From assembly GCA_036560145.1 (NCBI GenBank), contig DATBRV010000009.1:1-64000 (forward strand): a DNA stretch of 64,000 nucleotides, in the 5' to 3' direction. Below are positions 50,645 to 57,504 of this stretch, piece by piece (positions within the stretch are counted from its first letter, which is position 1; the number at the start of each line of letters is the position of its first letter). The notes under the pieces are model-generated. The model saw only the letters and a program-made list of their open reading frames with translations. It did not search any database and was not told the DNA's origin. Made by a program: the position numbers and the translations under genes. This DNA is from DATBRV01 sp036560145 (GTDB lineage Bacteria; Myxococcota_A; UBA9160; SMWR01).

Positions 50645-51568
50645 CTAGGAGCTCTTCCGCGGGGGATCGAGCAGCACGAGCTGGCCGGCTTCGCGGCCGG
50701 CCGAGCGCACGGGCGCGCTCTCGAAGCGGAGCGCCGCGTCCGCCTGCGCCAGCACCGATTCGAGATTGCGGCCGAGGGCCTGTTTCTCGGAGATGCCGAG
50801 GCGGCGCTGCGCGGCGGGGTTCACGTCGATCACGGTGCCGCGCCGGTCGGTCAGCAGCACGCCGAAGGGCAGGTGCTCGATCAGATCGTGCTGCGAGACG
50901 GGCAGCGCCTGGAGGATGCCGCCGGAGAAGACCGCGCTGCGCAGCGCGAGCAGGGTGAAGGCGAGTAGCAGGGGCGAGGGATCGACCGGCCAGGTTCGGC
51001 CGGCCGCGATCCAGGCCGCGTTGCCGAGCACCGGCACCAGGCCCATCGCGCCCACCCCGACCAGCCAGCGCGCGTGCGGGACGCGGCGCCGCTTGATCCC
51101 GGCCCAGATGAAGACGATCGAGCCCGTGGTGGCGATCACCAGCGAGTAGGCCCAGCTCACCAACCAGAGCGGCCCCGGCATCTGGGTCCCGTCCGGCCCA
51201 TACGAGACGAAGAGGCTGCTCCAGACGCCGGCCCAGAGCAGCGAGTAGATGGCGAGGTGGGGTGCGATCAGCACAGCCGGGAACCAGGGCACCCGGCGCG
51301 CGAGGTCGAGCTCGCCCACGCGCGCCGCCGCCGCCAGCCAGAGGGGCGGAAGCGCCAGGATTCCGAGCACCTGGATGCGGTCGCCGTTCAGGGGGCCGAC
51401 CACGCCGCGCAGCTCGAGGATCTCCCCCAGGCACCAGACGACGATCGCGAGGTTGAGGCCAAAAAAGGTTCGCCGCCCGGGGGTGACGTGGTCCCGCTGC
51501 CAGACCCCCAGCGCAATCCAGGCGGCCAGCAGCAGCACCAGCTCGAGCATCAGCGCGTGGAGCCACAT
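50645..51568 (-). CDS. 7TM-type membrane sensor with PAS domain, no kinase
   Basis: A 307-residue protein. Residues 1-215 form about seven membrane helices like the N-terminal 7TM region of some histidine kinases: LELVLLLAAWIALGVW, LNLAIVVWCLGEILELRG, TTGSIVFIWAGIK, LLLAFTLLALRSAVF. A PAS domain follows (about residues 225-300; LIEHLPFGVLLTDRRGTVIDVNPAAQRRLG, then NLESVL). The chain stops there, so no dimerisation, kinase or GGDEF domain is present. It is divergent from the lipid kinase gene. It may be a stand-alone sensor, or a gene that lost its output domain. Confidence 0.75.
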   Translation of the reverse strand: MWLHALMLELVLLLAAWIALGVWQRDHVTPGRRTFFGLNLAIVVWCLGEILELRGVVGPLNGDRIQVLGILALPPLWLAAAARVGELDLARRVPWFPAVLIAPHLAIYSLLWAGVWSSLFVSYGPDGTQMPGPLWLVSWAYSLVIATTGSIVFIWAGIKRRRVPHARWLVGVGAMGLVPVLGNAAWIAAGRTWPVDPSPLLLAFTLLALRSAVFSGGILQALPVSQHDLIEHLPFGVLLTDRRGTVIDVNPAAQRRLGISEKQALGRNLESVLAQADAALRFESAPVRSAGREAGQLVLLDPPRKSS

Positions 51569-51628
51569 CCGGCCTCAACTCCCGCAGGGCTTATCGTCCG
51601 CCCGCGGCAAGGCGTGAGGCCGAGTAAC

Positions 51629-52564
51629 ATGCGCGCCGTGCTGACCCGGACCCTGGTGATCGTGAACCCCTTCAGCCGGGACGGCGCCACCGGCCGCCGT
51701 TTCTCCGGGGTCGAGCGCCGGCTGCGCGAGGCGCTCGGCCCGCTCGAGGTCGAGCGGACCCGGGCTCCGCGGGACGCCGAACGGCTGGCGCGGGAAGCGG
51801 TGCGCGCGGGGGTGGAGCGGCTGATCGTCGCGGGCGGCGACGGGACCCTCTCGGAGGTCGCGTCCGGCCTGCTCGGCGCGGGGCTCGGCGCCTACGCGCG
51901 GATCGGTGTGCTGCCGTTCGGCACCGGCGGCGATTTCGTCAAGACGCTCGGCATCCCGCGCGATCTCGATCGCGCGATCGCGTGCATCGCCGAGGGCAAG
52001 GTGCGCAGGATCGACGCGAGCCGGGTGACCCTGCGCGGTGACGACGGCCGCCCGCGCGTCTACTACGGCGTCAACATCACGAGCCTCGGCATCAGCGCGC
52101 TGGTGGTGACGCTGGCGGAGCGCTCGCCGCGCTTCGTGGGAGGCAGCGGCGCCTTCCTGCTCGGGACGGTGCGCGCGATCCTGCGCCACCGCAGCTACCC
52201 GGTGACGCTGAGCGTGGACGGAGAGGTCGTGCACGAGGGCCCGCTGATCCTCGCCACGGCCGGCAACGGCCGCTGGTTCGGCGGCGGCATGCTGGTCTGC
52301 CCGCAGGCCTGGTGCGACGACGGCAAGCTCGACGTGGTGGTGGTCGCCGGCCTCTCGCGGGCCCAGCTGCTCGCGAAGCTCTACAGCATCTACCGCGGCA
52401 CCCATCTGAAGGACCCCGCGGTGCAGTCGTTCCGCGGCCGCGTGATCGAGGCGCTGGGGCCCGCGGCGGTGCGCCTCGAGATCGACGGCGAGCCGCTCGG
52501 TTCGCTGCCGGCCCGGATCGAGGTCCTCGAGGGCGCGCTCTCGATGCTCGCGCCCGCGCCGTGA
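51629..52564 (+). CDS. Diacylglycerol/lipid kinase family protein (YegS/DgkB-like)
   Basis: A 311-residue member of the DAGK catalytic family. It shows the N-terminal IVNPFSRDGATG, the nucleotide loop VAGGDGTLSEVASGL and PFGTGGDFVKTLGIP, where most relatives have GTGND. The C-terminal beta-sandwich has LEIDGEPLGSLPARIEVL. It would phosphorylate diacylglycerol, sphingosine/ceramide or a related lipid. Given the serine palmitoyltransferase-like gene at 39283, a ceramide kinase role is possible but unproven. Its TGA overlaps the GTG start of the next gene. Confidence 0.87.
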   Translation: MRAVLTRTLVIVNPFSRDGATGRRFSGVERRLREALGPLEVERTRAPRDAERLAREAVRAGVERLIVAGGDGTLSEVASGLLGAGLGAYARIGVLPFGTGGDFVKTLGIPRDLDRAIACIAEGKVRRIDASRVTLRGDDGRPRVYYGVNITSLGISALVVTLAERSPRFVGGSGAFLLGTVRAILRHRSYPVTLSVDGEVVHEGPLILATAGNGRWFGGGMLVCPQAWCDDGKLDVVVVAGLSRAQLLAKLYSIYRGTHLKDPAVQSFRGRVIEALGPAAVRLEIDGEPLGSLPARIEVLEGALSMLAPAP

Positions 52565-53520
52565 ACGTCTTCGCGAGGATCCGCGCGGCCTGCGCCGAGG
52601 TGGCCCGCCGCGCCCAGCAGGTGCGCATCGATCCGGAGCGCCTGCGCGCGTTCTGCGCGGAGCTGCTCGCCGAGTCCGGCCGGCCGGCCGGGCTGGATCC
52701 CGCGCATCACCTGCTCGGCCGCGGCGGCGACACGCTCGCCTACGTGATCACCCTCGACGCAATCAATTTTGGCTCGGGCTGGTTCCCCTACCTCGAGAAG
52801 CGACCCGGCCTCTCGGGCTACTTCACGGTCGCGAGCGCGCTGCGCGAGCGCTTCGAGGCGAAGGGGCCCTGGTCCGCCTCCGAGCTCGCGAGCCTGGACG
52901 CCGCCGAGCTGGCCCGGGTGCTCGGCCAGCCGCCGGGCTCCCCGGACCGGACCGAGTTGATGGAGCTCTTCGCGCGCGCGCTCCGCGATCTGGGCCGCTT
53001 CCTCGAGGAGCGCCACGGGGGCCGCTTCGAGGGGGTGGTCGAGCGCGCCGGCGGCTCCTGCGCAGCGCTCGTGCAGGAGCTCACCGTGATGCCGCTCTAT
53101 CGCGACGTGGAGCGGTACGAGGAGCTCGAGGTCCCCTTATACAAGCGCGCCCAGCTGACGGCGGCGGACCTCGCCGCCGCCTTCGGCGGCGAAGGCCCCG
53201 GCCGCTTCCGCGATCTGGCCGAGCTCACGCTCTTCGCCGACAACCTGGTCCCCCACGTCCTGCGGCGCGAAGGCGTCCTTCGCTACGCGCCGTCGCTGGC
53301 GGAGCGCATCGACCGCGGCGAGGCGATCGAAGCCGGGGCGCCCGAGGAGGTGGAGCTGCGCGCGGCCTCGGTGCACGCGGTCGAGTGCTGCGTCGCCGAA
53401 GCCCGCCGCCTGGGAGAGGACCTGACCGCGCAGCAGCTCGACTACCGGCTCTGGACCCGCGGGCAGCGCCCCGAGTACAAGGCGCATCCGAGGCATCGCA
53501 CCCGCACCTCCTTCTACTGA
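52561..53520 (+). CDS. Queuosine 5'-phosphate N-glycosylase/hydrolase (DUF2419, Qng1-like)
   Basis: A 319-residue protein starting at GTG 52561, overlapping the lipid kinase stop. Features of the queuosine-salvage family are ITLDAINFGSGWFPYL (about residue 65), the middle FLEERHGGRFEGVVERAGGS, FADNLVPHVLRREGVLRY and the C-terminal HPRHRTRTSFY. Characterised relatives release queuine from queuosine 5'-phosphate so it can be reused for tRNA modification. No queuosine synthesis genes lie in the window, so this organism may salvage rather than make queuine. The stop shares a base with the permease ATG (TGATG). Confidence 0.88.
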   Translation: MNVFARIRAACAEVARRAQQVRIDPERLRAFCAELLAESGRPAGLDPAHHLLGRGGDTLAYVITLDAINFGSGWFPYLEKRPGLSGYFTVASALRERFEAKGPWSASELASLDAAELARVLGQPPGSPDRTELMELFARALRDLGRFLEERHGGRFEGVVERAGGSCAALVQELTVMPLYRDVERYEELEVPLYKRAQLTAADLAAAFGGEGPGRFRDLAELTLFADNLVPHVLRREGVLRYAPSLAERIDRGEAIEAGAPEEVELRAASVHAVECCVAEARRLGEDLTAQQLDYRLWTRGQRPEYKAHPRHRTRTSFY

Positions 53521-54050
53521 TGGCCCGGAGCGCCCGCATGCTCGACTCGAGTCTCTGGATCGTTCTCGGGTTGTGCACGCTGCTCGCCCTGCTCGCCTAC
53601 GCGCGCGGTGGGGCGCCCCTCGTGCAGCAGGGGTTCGAGGTCGGCGGGCGACAGATCCTTCGCTTCGCGCTCGTGATGGCGCTGTCCTTCCTGGCCGCCG
53701 GCTTCGCCGAGGTGCTGCTGCCGCAGGCCTGGATGCGCGAATCATTCGGCGAGAGCGCAGGGTTTCGCGGCATCCTGCTCGCTACCGGTCTGGGCGCGCT
53801 CACGCCGGCGGGTCCCTTCGTCGCGATGCCGATCGCGGCCGTGATGGTGCGCGCAGGAGCCTCCGTCGGTCCCGTGATCGCCTTCCTCACCGCCTGGTCG
53901 CTGCTCGCTCTACACCGTTTCGTGGCGTGGGAGATCCCGATCCTGGGCTGGAGACTGGCCGCGCTGCGCTACGCGGTGAGCCTCGTGGTCCCGGTGCTCG
54001 TGGGGCTGGCGGCGCGCTGGCTGCGGGGGGTTGCGATCTCGGGGGGGTGA
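53520..54050 (+). CDS. Small permease-like membrane protein (ArsP/UPF0718-like half)
   Basis: A 176-residue protein with about five membrane helices: SSLWIVLGLCTLLALLAYA, FALVMALSFLAAGFAEVLL, GILLATGLGALTPAGPFVAMPIAAVMV, VGPVIAFLTAWSLLAL and AVSLVVPVLVGLAA. The GxLTPAGPF segment resembles the conserved loop of predicted permeases of the ArsP/UPF0718 group, but the protein is only about half their length. It starts at ATG 53520, overlapping the queuosine-salvage stop. Close coupling raises the possibility that it moves queuine or a precursor, which is inference. ATG 53538 is an alternative start. Confidence 0.75.
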   Translation: MARSARMLDSSLWIVLGLCTLLALLAYARGGAPLVQQGFEVGGRQILRFALVMALSFLAAGFAEVLLPQAWMRESFGESAGFRGILLATGLGALTPAGPFVAMPIAAVMVRAGASVGPVIAFLTAWSLLALHRFVAWEIPILGWRLAALRYAVSLVVPVLVGLAARWLRGVAISGG

Positions 54051-54148
54051 TGACGTGCGGCGCGCGCAGGGCGATCCGGCGCCTTCGAAGAGGGTTTTGA
54101 GGGAGGGAGCGCTGAGGCTTCCAACCAGGGCGAGGCCCGCTTCAGCAG

Positions 54149-54165
54149 GTCTGGGGACACTCCGA
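54149..54165. other. Isolated GTCTGGGGACACTCCGA motif before the lower-GC islet
   Basis: Motifs of the CTGGGGACACT type often accompany RAYT-like transposase genes in other bacteria (from memory). One copy lies 11 bp before the orphan lipoprotein start. I found no matching second copy near 55469. Confidence 0.35.
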
Positions 54166-54175
54166 TACCCGTTGC

Positions 54176-54625
54176 ATGCGCCTCACGCTTTATCTTGTTG
54201 CGTGCGCTTGTCTTTCGTGCTCGTCCGCGCCGGAGCAGCGTCTGCTTGGCGCGTGGCGATCGGACAGGGACTTGACGCTCGCCTCCATCGAACAGGTCGA
54301 CGACCTCTCGAGTGAAGAGCGGGCCTCACTTTACGAGCCGGGCTTCTTCGGGCAATTGATTCATGTTTGGGGGAGTCGCCAGGGCATCTCCATATTCGAG
54401 GGTGAATGCGGATCGCCTACTCCGTACACGATCAGCGACTCCACCTCCAACTCGATCACGGTCCAATACTACGACGAATTTTACGAAGCAGCTCAGTCGA
54501 GAGTCATCTACCTCGGACACAAGCAGATCGCTTTGCCGATCCTCGACGGGAGAGCTCGGGAGATTTTCGTCCGCGCTGACCTCGATGTGCTCAAGGCTCA
54601 GTTTCCCTGCTTGGCATCGTTCTGA
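54176..54625 (+). CDS. Orphan exported lipoprotein-like protein
   Basis: A 149-residue protein with a short signal peptide and lipobox-like cysteines (LYLVACACLSCSS; Cys10, Cys12 or Cys15 could be lipidated). The mature part contains LLGAWRSDRDLTL, reminiscent of small lipocalin-like or copper-resistance-type lipoproteins that begin with a Gly-x-Trp motif, but I recognise no family. Base composition is clearly less GC-rich than its surroundings and codon use is more relaxed (AT-ending codons), which suggests acquisition. It lies between the permease and a transposase gene. It has no strong Shine-Dalgarno sequence. Confidence 0.65.
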   Translation: MRLTLYLVACACLSCSSAPEQRLLGAWRSDRDLTLASIEQVDDLSSEERASLYEPGFFGQLIHVWGSRQGISIFEGECGSPTPYTISDSTSNSITVQYYDEFYEAAQSRVIYLGHKQIALPILDGRAREIFVRADLDVLKAQFPCLASF

Positions 54626-54761
54626 TTGCTCTCAGCGGCAGCCGCCTGGCACGGCGCTGCAGCTGACACTGATCAGATCGCTTCGAACATCGCGACAATC
54701 AAGATCGCTCGCTCGGATCGCGTGACCGGATCTGACACAACGCTGTGCGAATATCGCGAAC
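54626..54761. other. 136-bp lower-GC leader of the transposase gene
   Basis: This gap continues the lower GC content of the orphan gene. No gene, clear hairpin or repeat copy is visible. A promoter for the transposase may be here, but none is convincing. Confidence 0.4.
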
Positions 54762-55469
54762 ATGGCGTTGCGATCTCGACAGCTGCAATTGAAACTCGAG
54801 GCGCGGTCGCGGTGGGGTGGTGCGCGGGCCGGTGCGGGGCGGAAGCCGGGACCGCTTAGACGCGATCCGCACCGACGGAGAGCGCCGCTCGTTTCGCGGC
54901 ATCCATGTCACGTCACGTTCAAGGTCGGCAAGGACGTTCCCCCGCTGCGGACTGCGAAGCTGGTGGCCGAGCTGGAGCAGAGCTGGCGCAAGGTGAGTGA
55001 GCGCGAGCGATTTCGGCTCGTTCACAACTCCGTGCAGAACGATCACGTGCACATGATCGTCGAGGCGAGCAGCGCACGCGATCTCGCGTGCGGGCTCAAG
55101 GCGGTCGCCGCGCGCTTTGCGCGCGGCGTGAACCGGGTCTTTTGCCGCGCCGGCCGCGTTCTCGCCGATCGCTGCCACGTTCACGTGCTGCGGACGCCGC
55201 GCGAGGTGCGGAATGCGATCGCCTATGTGCTCTTGAATGCGCGTCGCCACCTGGCCAAACAGGGCCGCCGACCGCCTGCGATCGCGCGGGTCGATCCGGC
55301 ATCGTCGGGGCGGTGGTTCTCAGGCTGGCGATTGGGCGCGGCTACCGCCCACGATCCACCGTCGGTCGCAGCGCCTCGGACCTGGCTGCTCAGCGTCGGC
55401 TGGCGAATGCGGGGGCTGATCGACTCCAGCGAGGTTCCCGGCCGCGGTCCGGTTGCGCGCCTCCGCTGA
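54762..55469 (+). mobile_element. Y1 single-strand transposase, RAYT-like
   Basis: A 235-residue Y1_Tnp-family protein encoded by a single open frame. It has the WGGARAGAGRKPG stretch (residues 18-30) common before RAYT-like domains, RHPCHVTFKVG near residue 50, the HUH motif NDHVHMIV (His95, His97) and a candidate nucleophile Tyr155 in AIAYVLLNARRH. REP-associated tyrosine transposases of this type are usually single-copy domesticated genes linked to dispersed extragenic repeats. The catalytic residues look intact. It lies in a lower-GC islet. Classical IS200/IS605 end hairpins are not apparent. It may be responsible for the dispersed repeat, but that link is unproven. Confidence 0.8.
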
Positions 55470-55478
55470 GCAACCCGC

Positions 55479-56795
55479 TCAGCGCGCCGCCGGCTTCGCC
55501 CCCCTCGCGTGCGAGAGCTTCACCAGCGCCTCGGCGATCGACGCCGACGAATCGCGCGAGAGGTTCGGCGTGCGCAGGCCGTCGCGGGTCGCGGCGCGCA
55601 GGACGTCGTCGTCGAGATCCTGCGGGAGCGCGACCAGCAGCGCGGCGATCCGCTCGCCGATCCGGAGCAGCGCGGGGCGGAGCTGCTTCTCGAGATCCGG
55701 GACGGGCTCCTCCACCGCGAAGCCGGAGTCGCGCAGGATCTGCCACTGGACCTGCTTGGCGGCCTCCACCTGCGCCGCGAAGACCGCGCGCACGGCGTCC
55801 TCCGGGGGCGGCTCGACCTTCGCCTGTGTCGCGGCGGCGCGGGTGGCGGCGACGGCCGCGTCCAGCACCTCCGCCTCGCGCTCGGGCGCCTCGATCGGAA
55901 GCCCGGCCCGTCGCTTCGCCACCCCGACCCACGGCATCAGCGAGAGGCGCTCGTCGATCGCGGCCAGCAGCGAGCCCAGGGGAGTCGCGACGGGCGCCCC
56001 CGCCGCGCCGAGCTGGGCCTCGCGCAGCTTCTCGAGGCTTCCGTCGCGCTCGCGCTCGAGCAGCCAGGCGTCCAGGTCGGCGGCGAGGTCGGGGCGATCG
56101 GCGCGCACGAGGTAGGCCTTGCGGTCGCGGGTGAAGGGCGCCGACTCGCCGAGCTCTTCGGCCTCGTCGGATCCGCGCCGCCAGCGCGGAGCCTCCAGGG
56201 TGTCCGTCACCGCGGCGTCGAGGCTGCCGGCGAGCAGCGCCTCGCGCACCGCCTGGTTGTCGGGGATCGCGAGCAGCGTGGCGTGCGGGAAGCGCTGCCG
56301 GGCCACCCGCTCGAGATGGCCGCCGGCGTTCACGCCGATCCGCAGCTCGGGGTGGTCCAGCTCCTCCGGCGCGCGCCAGCGCTGGGGCTCCCGCAGCAGC
56401 AGCACCGCGCCGGTCTCCACCACCGGAACGCTGAAGCGCCCCGCGACCGAGCGCTGCGGCGCCACCGTGACGCCGCTCATGGCGACGTCGAAGCGCCCCG
56501 CCGCGAGGTCCTGCACCAGCTCCGGCCAGCGGAAGCGGACCAGCTCGATCTCGAGACCACGCTCCTTCGCGTAGGTCCGGGCCAGCGTGACGTCGAAGCC
56601 GGTCGGCGTGCCGCCCTCCTCGGCCAGGCTGAAGGGGGCGTAGTCTCCGCTGGTCCCGACCCGCAGGCGCCGGGCACCGGGCTCCTTGCCGCCGGCGCCC
56701 ACGGTCAGCAGCAGGGCCGCGAGCGCCGTGGCGAGCGCCCGCCACCCCCGGGCGGGCGACCCCCGAGGCTTCCGGGCGGGCCGGGGCGGCGGCAT
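55479..56795 (-). CDS. Exported fusion of cyclohexadienyl dehydratase (PheC) and gamma-type chorismate mutase (AroQ)
   Basis: A 438-residue protein. Residues 1-36 are a signal peptide (Arg-rich start, then ATALAALLLTVGAGG). Residues 42-262 are a solute-binding fold matching PheC: RVGTSGDYAPFS, TGFDVTLART, WPELVQDLAAGRFDVAMSGVT, NAGGHLERVAR and TDTLEA, with Glu201 at the position of PheC's proposed acid. Residues 273-385 are an AroQ-gamma chorismate mutase: DERLSL (Arg283), AKRRAGLPIEAPEREAEVLD (Lys294, Arg306) and AAQVEAAKQVQW (Gln342, Glu344, Lys347). Together it would convert chorismate to prephenate to phenylpyruvate outside the cytoplasm. The start is supported by GAGAGGAG. An ABC amino-acid-binding protein is excluded by the mutase domain and lack of ABC partners. 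Confidence 0.88.
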   Translation of the reverse strand: MPPPRPARKPRGSPARGWRALATALAALLLTVGAGGKEPGARRLRVGTSGDYAPFSLAEEGGTPTGFDVTLARTYAKERGLEIELVRFRWPELVQDLAAGRFDVAMSGVTVAPQRSVAGRFSVPVVETGAVLLLREPQRWRAPEELDHPELRIGVNAGGHLERVARQRFPHATLLAIPDNQAVREALLAGSLDAAVTDTLEAPRWRRGSDEAEELGESAPFTRDRKAYLVRADRPDLAADLDAWLLERERDGSLEKLREAQLGAAGAPVATPLGSLLAAIDERLSLMPWVGVAKRRAGLPIEAPEREAEVLDAAVAATRAAATQAKVEPPPEDAVRAVFAAQVEAAKQVQWQILRDSGFAVEEPVPDLEKQLRPALLRIGERIAALLVALPQDLDDDVLRAATRDGLRTPNLSRDSSASIAEALVKLSHARGAKPAAR

Positions 56796-56855
56796 GCGTT
56801 CTCCTCTCGGGGGCGATGGCGCAGCGTAGCCGAGCGGGGCGCCGGGCGGCGCCGT

Positions 56856-56884
56856 TTGACCGGGCTGGCGGGATCGTCTAAGTT
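56856..56884 (+). promoter_or_regulatory. Putative sigma-70 promoter of the cold-shock-domain gene
   Basis: TTGACC (56856-56861) and TAAGTT (56879-56884) are spaced by 17 bases. Initiation near 56891 would give a leader of about 145 nt before the ATG at 57037, comparable with the long leaders of classic cold-shock mRNAs. A GC-rich hairpin (CGCCG/CGGCG, about 57006-57018) lies shortly before the Shine-Dalgarno sequence GAGG at 57025-57028. Confidence 0.5.
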
Positions 56885-57036
56885 ATCGGCTTCCCAGCGT
56901 TTCTGGCCGCCGCCCTCGCGAGAGCGATCCCCCGAAGCATCCGGCGGCTCCGAGCGGAGCCCTCGTACGGGCGGACGCGGCGCCGGGAAGTCGCTGCCAG
57001 GCCCCGCCGCCTCGGCGGCGCTGCGAGGTCGCTGTC

Positions 57037-57504
57037 ATGCTCGAAATGGAAGACGTCGAAGCGGGTGCCCACGTCACCCATCGCAACACCGGATTGCGTT
57101 ACGCCGTCGTCGACAAGGGCGAGGAGGAGGTGCTCCTCTCGCCGGAGTCCACGGATCTCCAGGACCTGGTGGTTCCCACCCGGCTGTTCCGCGAGGAGTT
57201 CGTGCTCTCGGATCGCTACAGCACGGGCCGCGGCCGCGCGCGCGGCGGTCGCCCGCGACGCCCGCCGGTGGCGCGCGCGCTCCCGAGCGGGCCGAAGGTG
57301 CAGGGCAAGATCAAGAAGCTGGTGCGCGAGCGGGGCTTCGGCTTCGTGCGCGGCGACGACGGCAAGGAGGTCTTCTTCCACCGTTCGGGCCTCGGCTCGA
57401 CCGACTACGACGCCCTCTCCGAGGGCGACACGGTCGAGTACGTCGTGCAGGAGGGCCCGCGCGGGGCCCGCGCCGAGAACGTCCGCGCCATCAGCGAGGC
57501 GTAG
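57037..57504 (+). CDS. Cold-shock domain protein with novel N-terminal small-barrel-like domain
   Basis: A 155-residue protein. Residues 87-151 are a cold-shock domain with RNP1 GFGFV (100-104) and RNP2 VFFHRS (112-117), so it should bind single-stranded RNA or DNA. Residues 1-60 form a separate small, probably beta-rich domain (GAHVTHRNTGLRYAVVDKGEEEVLLS, VVPTRLFREEFVL) that I do not recognise. An Arg/Gly/Pro linker (62-82) joins them and may add nucleic-acid affinity. It is divergent from the PheC-AroQ gene. Its TAG abuts the nadE stop on the other strand with no gap. Confidence 0.85.
   Translation: MLEMEDVEAGAHVTHRNTGLRYAVVDKGEEEVLLSPESTDLQDLVVPTRLFREEFVLSDRYSTGRGRARGGRPRRPPVARALPSGPKVQGKIKKLVRERGFGFVRGDDGKEVFFHRSGLGSTDYDALSEGDTVEYVVQEGPRGARAENVRAISEA

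Noticed and set aside
46850..50968. Very long plus-strand open frame of over 1300 codons across the M20 and aconitase genes
   Set aside because: Product is Arg/Ala/Gly-rich with no motifs. The M20 and aconitase genes in other frames account for the region. It is a GC-rich shadow frame.
48381..51578. Long minus-strand frame of about 1065 codons opposite aconitase
   Set aside because: Antisense to intact aconitase and low-complexity in composition. Only the 50645-51568 gene on that strand, in another frame, looks real.
55479..56795. Amino-acid ABC transporter binding protein
   Set aside because: The N-terminal fold would fit, but PheC-specific motifs, a C-terminal chorismate mutase domain and the lack of ABC permease or ATPase genes argue for an enzyme.
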